Origin: Ilyonectria destructans
Lineage: Eukaryota > Ascomycota > Sordariomycetes > Hypocreales > Nectriaceae
Assembly: GCA_020740775.1 (NCBI GenBank)
Contig: JAHEWK010000012.1
Span: 1,736,001 to 1,800,000, forward strand
Length of the DNA stretch: 64,000 nucleotides
Direction of reading: 5' to 3'
The first letter of the stretch is position 1. Each line of letters opens with the position of its first letter. The notes beneath the pieces were generated by a model that did not search any database, was not told where the DNA came from, and saw only the letters and a program-made list of their open reading frames with translations. Below, piece by piece: positions 43,646-55,489 of the stretch. A program made the position numbers and the translations under genes.

Positions 43646-44807
43646 GCATTGCTAGTGAGATACGTGTGGTACATAACTGCCGCATGGACGCAAGGCAGAA
43701 TATACCCATGCAGTTTGCACACTCCGCCTCGCTCCGCCTTATCCGTATAAGCAAAGAAGAACGAAGTTTTCAATCGGAATACTCCAGATATTTTAAACTC
43801 AAGCACAAACAATAAAAACTTTCATGTAGTTATTTTCTTTCATAACGTCCGAGACATTGTAATGGCCTCCAGGGCAACCTATCCTAGTGTCAATGTAAGG
43901 GAAGCAAGGATCCATGCAATCCAAAAAATGCTGTACAGGTACGAAGAGGAATTTAATTTACTCGGCATCATAGTGAACAAGTGATTTCTCCCATGCACGG
44001 ATGAATAATCTCAATGCTATACGAATCCAGCATCGCAATTGAGGAGTCAAATCAGATGACGCCTTCATTGCACCACCACAATCAGACCGACTTAAGCTTA
44101 AATGTGCGGTTAATCCCTCGGTGCGCGATGACCCCAGCAACATCACGTTTCCTATCGGCTTTTCTTGTCATGGCCCTCGGTAGTCGTCTAACAGTAAGGC
44201 GCCAAGCAGCCAAGGAAACAAAAGTTCCTTTGAACCGTCCTCCGAAGCCGCTAGTCAATGTCGTCAAACCCCATGTCCCTATGGACGATGGGTAAGCTCG
44301 ACATCCGATCGACCTCGTGTGGACGGGATAAATACCCCAACAGCCCTGTCAGCGAAGCCTACCGAATGATACAAACAAATCTGCCCTTGCCGGGTTACTC
44401 GGTCTATAATAAATCACGCCTGAGCAACTGAGGGGTCCGCGTTGGCAAAGTTGGAGCCTACTACGCATTGGGCAGGCCATTGAGTGTGGATCGCTCGGCT
44501 TCGGCTTGGCATACGACGCTGATACGAAGAGTCAGCATAGTCGCATTTCGACCTTCCTGATTCAATACTCGATCTTCACATTTTGTACCAATTCCTGCCC
44601 GAGGAACTTTCGGAGTTTTAAGAACGGTCCACTTGACCAAGCCCTGGGAATGCATTGCACCACTGATGTAGCGTGACGGGTGAAGAAGGGCCGGATCAGA
44701 AATGTGGTGAAAATCACATATATGGCGGCATTGACGCCACTAGAAATTGTGCATCCAGACTCATATTCAAATCCTAAAGTCCTTGGGTTTAGGCATACTG
44801 TTGAGCC
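43646..44807. other. Intergenic region
   Basis: About 1.16 kb with no supported gene. Ends with the promoter of the aminopeptidase gene. Confidence 0.45.
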
Positions 44808-46355
44808 ATGAAGTTCGCAACAGCTACTGCGCTATGCGCGCTCCTGGTGCCTTTCACCGAGGCTGGGAAGGATCGCAGACCTACAGTCACATCTCACAGG
44901 CTTCAGAAGCAAATTACTGAAAAAGGGTAAGCCATTATATATTCGCCGTCTTTGAGTGACTGAGACGCTCTATATTGACCAATCGCTAGCCTGATGAAGA
45001 ACTTGCAGAAGCTCAATGACATCGCATATGCCAATGGCGGTAACCGCGCATTTGGCCTTCCGGGATATGCCGCCTCAGTCGACTTCATCTACCGCGAAGT
45101 GTCGAAACTCAACGGCTTTACTGCCTGGAAGGAAGATTTCCCCGCACTATTTACCCAGACTACCGCGGCTGAGGTCTCCGTCGACGGAGAAGTGTTTCGC
45201 ACTGTCGCGCTGACCTATACCCCCAGCACACCTGAGGAGGGTATTACTCGGGAGCTTGTCCACGGCCCCATCGGAACTGCTGGATGCTCTGTCGACAACT
45301 ACGAGGGAATTGATGTCAAGGACAAAATTGTTCTGGTTGAGCGCGGCCCATGTCCCGATGGAACGACCTTCGCCGGAAAGCTGAAGCCGGCCGCTGCGGC
45401 TGGTGCCATCGCAGTTGTAATCTACAACTCGGACTCCGCGAAATTGACTGCCGGTTCACTTTCTGCTCCTAATCCGGCATATGTCCCCGCAGGGCTCATT
45501 GACCAGGAGCCTGGCCAGGCATTGAAGGCGCGACTCGACGCCGGCGAAACGGTTGAAGTTTTCGTAAAGATTGTTCAACTAATTGAAGAGCGCATCACTC
45601 AGAATGTTTTTGCAGAGACTACAGGAGGTGATGGCAGCAATCTTATTATGCTCGGATCTCACCTTGATTCCGTCCAGGCGGGGCCCGGTATCAACGACGA
45701 TGGGTCAGGCACAAGCCTCAACCTCGAGCTGGCCAAGGCTCTACACAACTATTCGACTAAGCTCAAGGTCCGCTTCGCCTGGTGGGGAGCCGAGGAAAAC
45801 GGACTTTGGGGGTCAAAAGCTTTTGTTAACAACTTGAGCACTGAGGAGATTGACAATCTTCTCCTGTACCTCAATTTTGACATGGTTTCGCGAGGCTACT
45901 ATGGCGTTTTTGACGGCACAGGAGAGACGATTGGCCCCGGCGGTCCTCCAGGATCCGAAGTTATCGAAGACCTCTTTGTCGAGTTCTTTACATCCAAGGG
46001 TATCGCGACCAGATCTGTTGGCCTCACCGGTGGCTCCGACTATTTGCCCTTCATGACCACCATCAGCAAGGCTGTAGGTGGACTTCACACGGGTACTGGA
46101 CTTGAGCAGGACGCCTGCTACCACCAAGCATGCGACAATATTACAAACCCCGTTCCAGAGACCATTACTACCAATGCTAAGGCGGCTGCTCATGTATTGA
46201 GCATCCTTGCTGTGGATGGTGTCAAGCTGATCCCGAAGACGCTTGCCAACTCCACCACGGCAGGTGTGAAGAGAGTGCGAGATCCTGTTACGCTGCATGA
46301 GCATGATGCGAGGTCGGTTGGATTTGACAAGGCATGCGATCACGATGTTATTTAG
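44808..46355 (+). CDS. Secreted M28 aminopeptidase (aminopeptidase Y-like)
   Basis: Exons 44808..44926 and 44990..46355, a 63-bp intron; 494 aa. Signal peptide MKFATATALCALLVPFTEA. A protease-associated (PA) domain is inserted at ~residues 130-230 (LVERGPCPDGTTFAGKL, AAGAIAVVIYNSD). The M28 zinc site is complete: His in LGSHLDSVQAGPG (~264), bridging Asp in INDDGSG (~276), catalytic Glu pair in WWGAEENGLWGS (~308/309), Asp in LNFDMVS (~337) and His in GGLHTGTGLEQD (~406). Two late cysteines (DACYHQAC) probably form a disulfide. It removes N-terminal residues from peptides in the secreted or vacuolar space. Intact; likely part of extracellular protein digestion. Confidence 0.95.
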
Positions 46356-46575
46356 TGCACCGATGTGTATGTAGCTGGATGTGAATAGCATTTTGAATCG
46401 CGGGTGGTCCGGCGGGGCTCATCCCGCGTTACCACGACGTGCCTCAGTGCATGCCAAATAGAAGTTATAATAAACTAAAACAATTGTATATTGAATTTTT
46501 TTTGACTAAATTGGCGCGACTGAATGAAGGTTCCGGAGCAGGTTGTGAGCGACGTCAGTTTCGCGCAACGCGGAG

Positions 46576-48306
46576 ATGCTGACATCAGCTACCGCCTCCT
46601 CACCTTCGCCACCAGAACTTCCAGATGGAACCTTCTTCTTGAATAGTAGCCCGCCCGACGACTTCTATCCAGCTTTGATTGCGCAGACAAGCCCGAGCAA
46701 TCTGAACAGAATTGAAATGGCCTCATCTTTGTCCACGTCAATCCGGCTTGAGCCGCTCCCACCAGGAAACAACACCAACGTCGTGACGCAGCGCGAAGGC
46801 CTGGACTCCTCGTCAGCGCACCATCTCTCCTCCTCTGAAGGAGATCCCGTTCTTGAAGCTTCCAGAGCAGCTGATAGCGCAGTCCCCGACGGTGGCCACG
46901 GATGGGTCGTCATCGCCGCCTGCGCCATCGTTGCTTGGTGGTTCGTCGGCACGAGCTACAGCTGGGGCATCATCCAGGATGCTCTGGTTACTAAAGGCAT
47001 CGCGTCTCCGTCTACTCTGGCCTTTGTGGGTTCGTTGTCCGCTGCACTAATCAGTGCTCTTGCCATCGTCAATGCGCGCGTCATTCGATGGATGGGATCA
47101 CAGCGCACCGCAATGTTGGGCGTGTCTTTCCTGGGGCTGTCGGCGATAACGAGCAGCTTCACAGTGAAGAACATCACCGGGCTGTTTTTTACCAGCGGAA
47201 TTTTGCTTGGACTGGGATTGAGGTGAGCATCCCGCCAACTTCACTTGTGATCCTACTATACTGACTGGTATCTCAGCTTGTGCTTTATGGTGAGCACCGA
47301 ACGTTCTTGAATCCTCAAACATATTAACAAGTCTCAACAGACTGTCTCGGTGACGCCGGCCCAGTACTTTAACCGCAGACGTGGCCTCGCAAACGGCATC
47401 GTCTTTGCGGGAGGCGGTCTTGGTGGTGCTGTCACCAGCTATGGTCTAGACGCCCTGATCTTGAAATTTGGACCAGCTTGGACATATCGCATCCTTGGAA
47501 TTGCCACCCTTGTCACTGGGCTTCCGGCGGCCTGGTTTATACAAGAGCGAACACCCATTCGAACCGCTGGCTTCATCGAGTGGTGAAACTCCCTCTGACC
47601 TCCTCTTCTTGTCTCCCCATGCTAAAAATAATTACAGGCGTCTCTTCAAAGACCCAGGTTTCGTGCTCATCTTCGGTGTCGGCGCTATAGGAACTTTCCC
47701 ACTCTTTGTTCCTCCATTCTTCATCCCTCTCTATAGCCGGTCTATGGGATTATCGTCCAGCACCGGCGCTGGGCTCCTCGCAGGATTCAACTTCGCATCC
47801 GCAGTTGGTCGCATCATCTGTGGCCATTTTTGCGATGTCTTCGGGCCTCTGAACACGCTGATGGTCTCTCTAATGCTTACTGCGATTAGTATGCTTACTC
47901 TATGGCCAGCCTCTACCTCGCTAGCTCCCTTGGCCGTCTTTGTAGTGGTGAATGGAGCATCAAACGGCGGGTTTTTCGCTACCATGCCCACAGTTGTAGG
48001 CAATACATTCGGCTCTGCGAGAGTATCTATTGCTATGGGCATGATTGTTACTGGGTGGGTTGGAGGATATCTGATGGTGAGTGAGGCCCATGCGACCTGA
48101 GATGCGACCCAAGGCTGACGCTCATTCTCACTACACAGGGCGCTCCTATTGCGGGATACTTGCTTGAGTCATATGGAGGAGCCGACTCTGGACTTCAAGC
48201 CTATCGCCCAGCCATGTTCTATGCTGGCGCACTTGCGCTTGGTGCTTCGGGGTTGGTTGCATTTATGCGCTTCCGTACGAACCAAAGGCTGTTCGTAAAG
48301 GTGTAA
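46576..48306 (+). CDS. MFS monocarboxylate-type transporter
   Basis: Exons 46576..47222, 47277..47289, 47341..47582, 47638..48076, 48139..48306; 502 aa from ATG 46576, or 455 from ATG 46717. Exon 2 is only 13 bp, but phases close and the joined text LLGLGLSLCFMTVSVTPAQYF continues the helix smoothly. The diagnostic start PDGGHGWVV leads into helix 1, followed by VGTSYSWGIIQ, an inner loop NARVIRWMGSQRTAM, the mid-protein RRRGLANGIVFAGGGLGGAV and a second bundle with GRIICGHFCDVFGPLNTL. This is the fungal monocarboxylate-transporter-like MFS group, which carries small organic acids, riboflavin and other substrates; the cargo is not predictable. The long polar N-tail is typical. Confidence 0.88.
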
Positions 48307-49291
48307 GGTCATAATTTGTCCATGTACACGCTCATGGACCAATTGTATTCGACGTAAATTCGGTCCCAGTGCGGGTGATTTGTGCTTATCGTATGAACAA
48401 AGTTATACTCATGTTCAATTGCTGTGTCCATCGAGCTTGATCAGGCTTAGATTAGGGTCCATCACTTTGAGTGTACTCCAGCTGCGCTAGATTGCTCCTT
48501 CTGTGCGCCAGCAGCTATCCTGATTAATGCAGGTTGGGCTACAGATAAAGGGCTTCCGGGGACGCGAGGCTGTTGCAAGCCTGTTGATCCTGGTCAGAAA
48601 CTTGAAAACCTACAAGATAAACTGGGAAATGACAAACTATGGATGGAGGCTGAAGCCTCTGGGTAACTGTTCCTCAGCCTGGGAGAAGTAAAGAGCGGCC
48701 GCCCTATTATATTCTGGAATACTGCAGTAGCTAAAGATTCGTGGCGAATACTTTGGTATCCTGAGACGAAACTCAAGTGACTTCTTAGTCATCACAGGTG
48801 GCCGCTTTTACGGTCTCCTCGAACCCCGGCTCAGCTTCGGCTCAGTCGCTCATCACCCTGGGCCCTCAACTCTCAGCCCATTCCTGTCACCCTCAGAGCG
48901 GGGTGTCTGGCTTTGCTCTCGCACCATAGAGACCCTCGAGCCATTCTAATATACTGTTTCTATTCCCTTGTGGGGCTGAGCTTAATCCCTCTCTAATACT
49001 TCAGTATTAAAGGTCTGTAATATAGAGGTAATATTATATTAGCACCACTGATTATCTTTTCAACCACCTCATCTTATCGATAATAAAGCTCCAGTTTCTC
49101 AAGATATCCCCGCGTTTCAAGGGACATGGCTGTTCTATTGGCGACCGGCGTTTCGCGACGATGATTGGCCATTCGACTCTTCGCTGCCTAACGCCAGACG
49201 CACATTTAAAATCACGGCGGCTGAGATTACCTCCTCCCCAGATTTTCCACTTCCACAGTGTCTGGATCTGACCGAACGCTCGGCAAAAAAG
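48307..49291. other. Intergenic region with a dispersed repeat and an ATG-less open frame
   Basis: Contains the repeat at 48754..48846 (listed separately). From 49052 to 49291 a plus-strand frame is open without an ATG and continues directly into the next gene, reading WLFYWRPAFRDDDWPFDSSL; it may be an upstream exon. Confidence 0.5.
48754..48846 (+). repeat. Dispersed repeat, copy 1
   Basis: Shares GGTATCCTGAGACGAAACTC, GTGGCCGCTTTTA and CCCCGGCTCA, in the same order and strand, with 61288..61380. Most differences are transitions. Confidence 0.65.
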
Positions 49292-52200
49292 ATGCCTACG
49301 TTGAGCCCGCCAGTGGTTAATACTCTGCAAAGATTGTGCAAGGAAAAGGGTATCAACTTTTTCCAGGACTTACCACAATCTGACTACCCACCGTCTCACG
49401 CGAATACTCTACGAGAAGTCAAGCAATTGGGAGAGACTAAATTCGACAGCTTTGCAACCGACGAAAATGATGCAGCTCCTTGGAGACTCGACCTAAAGGT
49501 GCGAGCGCTTAATCTAGCGGAGGTGGCGAAGAGCTGCAGGCGCAGGAATGAGTCGACCTGGCGCTTTGCTTGCGAGCACCATGTCCTCGCTAGGCTGAGA
49601 TCTGAGGTAGTCTGGTGTGTTTGAGGGAATTTTATGGCGCTAGCAATCAAGCTTTCTGGACTAATGCGTTGCAGCTTGAACTGCAGACAACGACTTTGGC
49701 GATCGGAAATCGAGGTTATCCGCGATGGCAGTCATGGTGAGATGCCCGACTCTCTTCAGCGCCGCCAGGCAAATCGAGAGCCATGCCGATGCTCAAGGAG
49801 CAACCGGCCCGATGATAAGTGAGTTAAGTGGAGAAGCTTTGATTTGGAATCTAGTGCCTGAAGCCATACTAAAAAGCGCGAAAAAGCTGACGTCTTGACC
49901 AGTCTCGAAGCTAGGGGTATCAACCGTTTGTTCGGGCACCGGGAGGACGAATTGGTCAAACATGATCCAGAATTAGCGGCGCTCCTACCCAAACAGGAGA
50001 AACCCGACGCGATTTATGGACTACGGCCTACAAGAAACCTCGAAAATCTTCTCAACGACAGCCTGAAGCCACAATTCTCGAGTACTAACCGAGACGCGCA
50101 TATCGAGGAAATCGTGCAGCCTTCGCCATTCGATGCGACTGGAGAACAGTTGCATTTCCCCTTCCTCCTTCTTGAAGCCAAGTCGGGAAAATCTGATTGT
50201 GACTGGGATTCAATCCGCCTGCAGAGTGCCTTTCCAATCTGGACGTTCCTTCAGACGCAGCAACGTCTGAGAACGGCTGCTGGAGCGTCCTCAAAATGGC
50301 TATCGGGGCCACTGGTTTGGTTCTTGATGAGCAAAGGAGAAGCCTGGAGTGTTTCCGTGACATACCTCTCTGGCAGAGCTGTAACACCGGGGTTCGCAGA
50401 GGAGAGTGGCTGTGTGAGTTAAGGTGTTCGATCTGCTTTTATTATCGCCTGCTGATAGACCTAGGAAATCGTTGAAGTTTGGACAGGCTCTATCACGAAA
50501 CGAGACGAGGCCCTTCAGCTGCTTCTGATCATTGATTATATTTTCGACTGGGCAAGAGATAAATACCGGCATGCCATCATCAGCGAGCTCCGCACTATTG
50601 CTTCTGGCGAGAACGACACGTTGAGTTTCATAGACACCGACGTCTTGACATCTTCTTTACCCGAGCGCACTCGAACTTCTGGTCATGATCAGACTAAAGA
50701 GGACGCATACGCAGCATATATGGAAGCTCAGAAGGCATTCACGAACCTAGACCGTCCTGAGGGTGTCATTCGCCACGCAGCCTTTATTGAATCACGCTTC
50801 TCCTGCTTCTTTATAACTCGCGATAATATCCAAAGCTTCTTCAACTCTGTGGAGGCAAAGAAGCTTACGAAACTCCGTTCTCGATCGGGCCTATATCTAG
50901 ACGATGCAGCCTTGCTTAACCTACAAGCTATAAACGAGGTTGAAAGACTTTGGACCATGAATGAAAGAGCGCCAATGCATCGAGATTCACCCTCTTCAAG
51001 GTTCCGCGTGAATCTAGCCTTTTCATCCTACTTGTCTCCTCAGTGGCACATAGTTCGCGAGCTTCATGTAATCGCGGTCGCTCAAGACGCGTTGCAAGAG
51101 CTTCAGGGTTCGAGGTTCCCGCGGTGTCGGTGTAACGAAGAGAACTGTTTCAGCCGGGAAGGTCATCACTGTGTGGAGTTCAAGCCAACTTACGTACCTA
51201 TTGTCGATATGGTCAAAAAGATCAAAAACAAGTCAGTCGCCGAAAACCTCCTTTCTGCCATCCGTCGGTCAACGTTCCGCCTCGAACGGTGTGAGGTCGG
51301 GACGTCACCTGAGGAGGTAAATGCACCCGGCACCAGAGACTTTGTCAACTACTTCTACAAGTCGTTCAAAAAGGGACTGATGGAGCCTGATGAACCGTTT
51401 CTCAGAGTGTCCAAAATCCTCGAACACCAACATTTAGTCCATTCAGGGCCAAATCCTCCTCAAGCTCCAAAATGCAAACCTCTGCATGCTTCAGAGGATG
51501 GATGTGTTTTGATTTCTTCAAGATCCAGTCCAAGAGACCCCGACAGATCAAGAGCTATTGTTTGCGCCTATTTCATCGAACCTTCTCACTCGGTACCTGA
51601 TTTTGGCGGTCTATGTGGAATGATCATGGACGCCTTCGAAACTCGTGGCGTTCATCATACTACCCAGGACAATGGAAACTCAACCCTTACGGATGCAATT
51701 CAACCAGACAAATCTTCAACTCCGTGGAATATCGAAAACACGTACGGGGTGACGTGGAATGGGCTTGAATTTCAGAAAATGATCACATCCTTCACCGACC
51801 CCGCTCGGCCGGACTGTCTGACAATACAAGGACTACCAGAAATCTTCATTGATCCTTTCGAATCTTTTGCTTGCATCTCGGAGTGTCTAGAAGGTCCGTG
51901 GTTCGACACCCGTGCTGCCTATCTCCGTTATATGCCAGAACCTCAGCAGCTCAAGTTCATCATCTACAAGACCGTGCTTGAGTGCCTGGGAAGTGATGCT
52001 CCCCAAGCCCCTCGGATTCGCTGTTGCGTTGATTGCGCGATCCGAAATACATCACAACCCTTAGGTGTCGCCTGCCGCTGTTGTTGTCTAGGTGCGTGGG
52101 CGTCAAGGCTGATCCACAAAAGAGAATTCCCATTGGACTTACAAAGCGACGAAAAGGACTGTGTTTTTACGGCATATCCTTCCTTTGATAAGCCCTTTGA

Positions 52201-52309
52201 AGACCTGGAGGAGCTGTACGAGCAGCATAGCCAGTTTCGCTCGTGGTGGTTAGAGCAGCCGAGTAGGAACTGGAACTTTGGAAATAAAAGGCCCCGTGTC
52301 AATAGCTAA
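49292..52309 (+). CDS. Large EAK-motif (PD-(D/E)XK-nuclease-like) protein, copy B
   Basis: Exons 49292..49614, 49675..49818, 49903..50413, 50465..52309; introns 60, 84 and 51 bp; 940 aa. ATG 49292 is the first in frame, but an open frame upstream suggests a further 5' exon. Same layout as 5395..8587: RQRLWRSE, DAIYGLRPTRN, FPFLLLEAKSGK (E-x-K at ~247-249), LQSAFPIWTFL, GPLVWFLMSKGEAWSV, then EALQLLLIIDYIFDWARDKY, so the pair are clear paralogs. The C-terminal half diverges and carries two cysteine-rich patches, CRCNEENCFSREGHHC (~residue 490) and CCVDCAIRN...CRCCCLG (~850-880), suggestive of metal binding. No SUMO-interacting-like motif is seen here. Nuclease activity is inferred from the motif only. 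A kinase-like gene follows 0.8 kb downstream on the same strand. Confidence 0.78.
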
Positions 52310-53080
52310 GGTTAGTGGTTAAGATTAGTGTAAGGATCGTGTATTTCTTAAGAAACTAGTTCGAGGCCTAGCCCCCTTGATCATCCGCCCTATTTGCTGA
52401 CCGCCGGGCCGACACCAGCCCCGGCCCTCCTGGCACTGTTGCATCGTTCTCATCTGTAGGTCGGTGGGACTGGTGCTGACGCTGTTGGAAGTGGCATCGC
52501 GTTGGGTAGCATGCGTGAGCACAAACGCACGAGTGATCTACCCAACGCCCCAGTTTCGGGCAAGTACGACAACACGGCGTTCGTAATTGAAATGGCGTGG
52601 AAGACATTGGCTTGCATATGCTGAGAGAAGACGTCAAACGAGGTATCGGCAAGGGGGTACTCGGTGATTGGGCTGCCGCATGCGGCCTTTCGCGTCAGCT
52701 GAGCAACTTATGCCGTTAGTACAAGCTAAGCCCCATATAAGTCGGTCCAATCAATAATGCCACGTCATGAGGGGGGAGGCAGCCTCAACTGTGTTCGCTT
52801 GGCATAATTGGTTCGTGTCTGGGCTTTCTGCTCTGCACTCTTGGAGGAGAGAGATGATGGTTTCAGATCCTTCCCGTACCGCTGCGTAAACTTGGGAACG
52901 CCAGGGGATAAGTAGAGGGCCCGGTCTCGGTCTGAGGTGAGCTAGGCAGCGAGAAGTCAAGTTCTTTTCTGACGGTTGATTGCACACCCACCAACTTGCA
53001 AGACCGACAAAATCCCCTCCTCTACGCCCTGTGGCTCCCCATTTGCCTCTCTCCGCCCACCTTGATCCGATAATGCCAAC
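52310..53080. other. Intergenic region with a cysteine-containing minus-strand frame
   Basis: About 770 bp. The minus-strand frame 52368..52652 has TPCCRTCPK and HSCVCAHACYP, but no signal peptide and no recognisable family; too weak to call a gene. Confidence 0.4.
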
Positions 53081-54166
53081 ATGTTAAATGAACCTTGGAA
53101 GCCACGACATCCGATAAAGGGCTGGATCTGGTACCGGAAGCAGGATGACACAAGCTACAAGATCTTCAGGGCGAGCGACGAAGACGGACTCGTCCTCGAG
53201 AAAAGCTATACTCAACGAAAGTCCAAGTTCGAGAATCTAGAGTCGAATGAGAAGGACAAGATCTGCCCCGAGATACACAGACATCTTGGCAAAGGCAGTT
53301 ATGGAAGCGTTGATGAAGTGACGTACAAGTCTAAGGAGAGATTAGCTCGCAAGGAGCTACTGCTAGTGCCAAAAGACAGCACATTGATGGTCAGCTTCTG
53401 GACTGAGGTTGAAAATCTGCAGCTGCTCCAGAGACTTGATCCCACCACACACACAATCAAGCTTCGCGATGCATACACCATCGATAACGAGCGCTTTTTC
53501 TTGGTTCTGGATCCTGTGGCCCGGAACGGCAATCTTGAGACATACCTTGAGGAGTTCAGGGGGGCTTCGGGCGAAGCGAAGAAAGACCAGAGAGTATTTC
53601 TTCGAAGGGCGGTGGGCTGCCTTACCGTTAGCCTGTATGCGCTACATGAAAAAGGACTCTTCCACGGAGATTTAAATGGAAAAAATGACCTATTACATGA
53701 CGGCAAGGTTCTCATTTCGGACTTTGGCCAAGCTATAATGGCCTACCCAGACGAAGCAGAACAGGACTTAGAACCGGATGCAGAATTTGGCTCATCGGTT
53801 CTAGGTCCTTCCGTGACGTATGGTGTCCGCTCAGATCGTGAGCGACTCGGAGCGATTCTGCTCGACATCCTCTGCGCTTTGGAGCCTATCATCGGCGAAC
53901 ATAAACGCTCCGTGAAGAAAGACGAGTTCGTCAACAAGGACTTCAAGGCGAAGGTTCCAGTGGAGCGATATGTAGCAGAGCTGGCGTGGGTAATCCAAGG
54001 CTTGATGCGGAACGAGCGGAAGCATCGGGTGCCCGCATCGTGGGCTGCGTCGTGGATTTCTAACAAGTTGCATATACAAGGCTCGCAGAGATGGATGTGC
54101 ATTGAGTGCGAACGTTGGATGCGAAATCGAAAACACGGATTTTACGACGAAGTCATATCCACTTGA
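53081..54166 (+). CDS. Kinase-like protein with altered catalytic loop
   Basis: Single exon, 361 aa. Glycine loop LGKGSYGSVDEV (69-80), candidate ATP-binding Lys in LARKELLL (91), helix-C Glu in FWTEVENL (109), catalytic loop FHGDLNGKND (HRD changed to HGD; Asp 197 kept, Asn 202 kept, the usual +2 Lys replaced by Asn), and SDFGQA (DFG 214-216). The APE region is not conserved; YGVRSDRERLGAILLDIL takes its place. The C-terminus adds a Cys pair (WMCIEC). This could be an active atypical kinase or a pseudokinase. The ~65 residues before the fold are of unknown type. It follows the nuclease-like gene on the same strand. Confidence 0.78.
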   Translation: MLNEPWKPRHPIKGWIWYRKQDDTSYKIFRASDEDGLVLEKSYTQRKSKFENLESNEKDKICPEIHRHLGKGSYGSVDEVTYKSKERLARKELLLVPKDSTLMVSFWTEVENLQLLQRLDPTTHTIKLRDAYTIDNERFFLVLDPVARNGNLETYLEEFRGASGEAKKDQRVFLRRAVGCLTVSLYALHEKGLFHGDLNGKNDLLHDGKVLISDFGQAIMAYPDEAEQDLEPDAEFGSSVLGPSVTYGVRSDRERLGAILLDILCALEPIIGEHKRSVKKDEFVNKDFKAKVPVERYVAELAWVIQGLMRNERKHRVPASWAASWISNKLHIQGSQRWMCIECERWMRNRKHGFYDEVIST

Positions 54167-54430
54167 GATTACCCTAAGGAGGAGTTGAGGGAACAGATCG
54201 AGTGGTCGGATTACTGGGACGTGGGGACAGATCACATGAACGAGGAGGGCAGATAAACAAAGGAGGGTTAAGGGCGAGGGGTAAGGGCGAGAATAGAGTT
54301 GAGATCAGTGCGGACTTGACGGTTAAGGTCAACGTTAAATGAGTATAATAGATGATGTTAAATGATACATCAGGATCCTAGTCTGTCTTGTCTTTGGCCT
54401 TCACCAATTACCACGACCGGCTACCTAGAT
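54167..54430. other. Short intergenic gap, tail to tail
   Basis: About 260 bp between the kinase-like stop and the 3' end of the ankyrin remnant on the other strand. Nothing seen. Confidence 0.4.
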
Positions 54431-55489
54431 TCACGGGCAATTTGCAAAACGCTCCAGCGGCATCGCAATCCCGGCATGAGTTAAAACTCCTATAAGCAAA
54501 TCGAAACGCTCAGGCCGGGCATGTTTCAGAAGTTCCAGAGCTGTCGATCTTCCCGATGGCTGATCGTACATCTGAAGAGCGTTTTCAACGACTCTGATTG
54601 AAGGATCGGCGCCTCGTCGCAGTAATGCCACCACCCTGGCGAAAGGAGCATTGCCTCCTGCAGAACTTCGTGCGACAACAGCGTAGTGAAATGGGGTCCA
54701 ACCAAGTTGATCAGGTCGATCAATGTAGCGCCCACACCCATTCTCGCAAAGATAGTCGATTGCTCCGGTATTGACACACATCCTTGCTGCCATATGAAGT
54801 GCCGTGCCTCCGTCGTCTGAAATCCTGTTCAAAACGACTCCAGCCGATGATAACAAGCGCAATGCGTCAACTGCTTCAACCTCACAGCGTAAAGCATTAC
54901 ACAATGCGGACCAGCTTGGATGCCCTGATACTACGTCCAGCTGCACAGAGTCCTCTGCGGCCAGAAATTGAAGGAACTCTAGCGTCCTGGATGGATGACC
55001 ACTTCGTTCGACGTTCAATCCGGCCAGAGTCCGACCTCTGACAACTTCGAAAACCGAGGCTCCGTACTTAGCAATTAAACGCACAACATTTAACCAATAA
55101 TCCCATAATGGAGGCAGCTGCTCAAAGGCTGGATGTGCGAGAGGGTTCATTCTGCAGCGGCGAATATCGGGGTCCTGGCATTGGTACATGAGTTATGGAA
55201 CATGGAATGTTTTTTGATATATTTTCTTACACTTGGTTATCGTCTGCGATATTGGGATCAGCCCCACGCTGGAGCAGGTACTCCACGGCCTTGAAATGCT
55301 CGCCTCGGATCGCAATCTACCGTTGTAAGCATTCGGTCATAAGACAGACACATAATATACCCTTACCAGCAGTGGAGTGAGTCCCTGGCAAGCGCTTCGA
55401 TCGTTCACTCACCCTCGTCCATCATCTAGTACCTGCTGTATTAAACATCGCCCTGTTCGCACGCCACCATCAATGGTGATGTATGCGCG

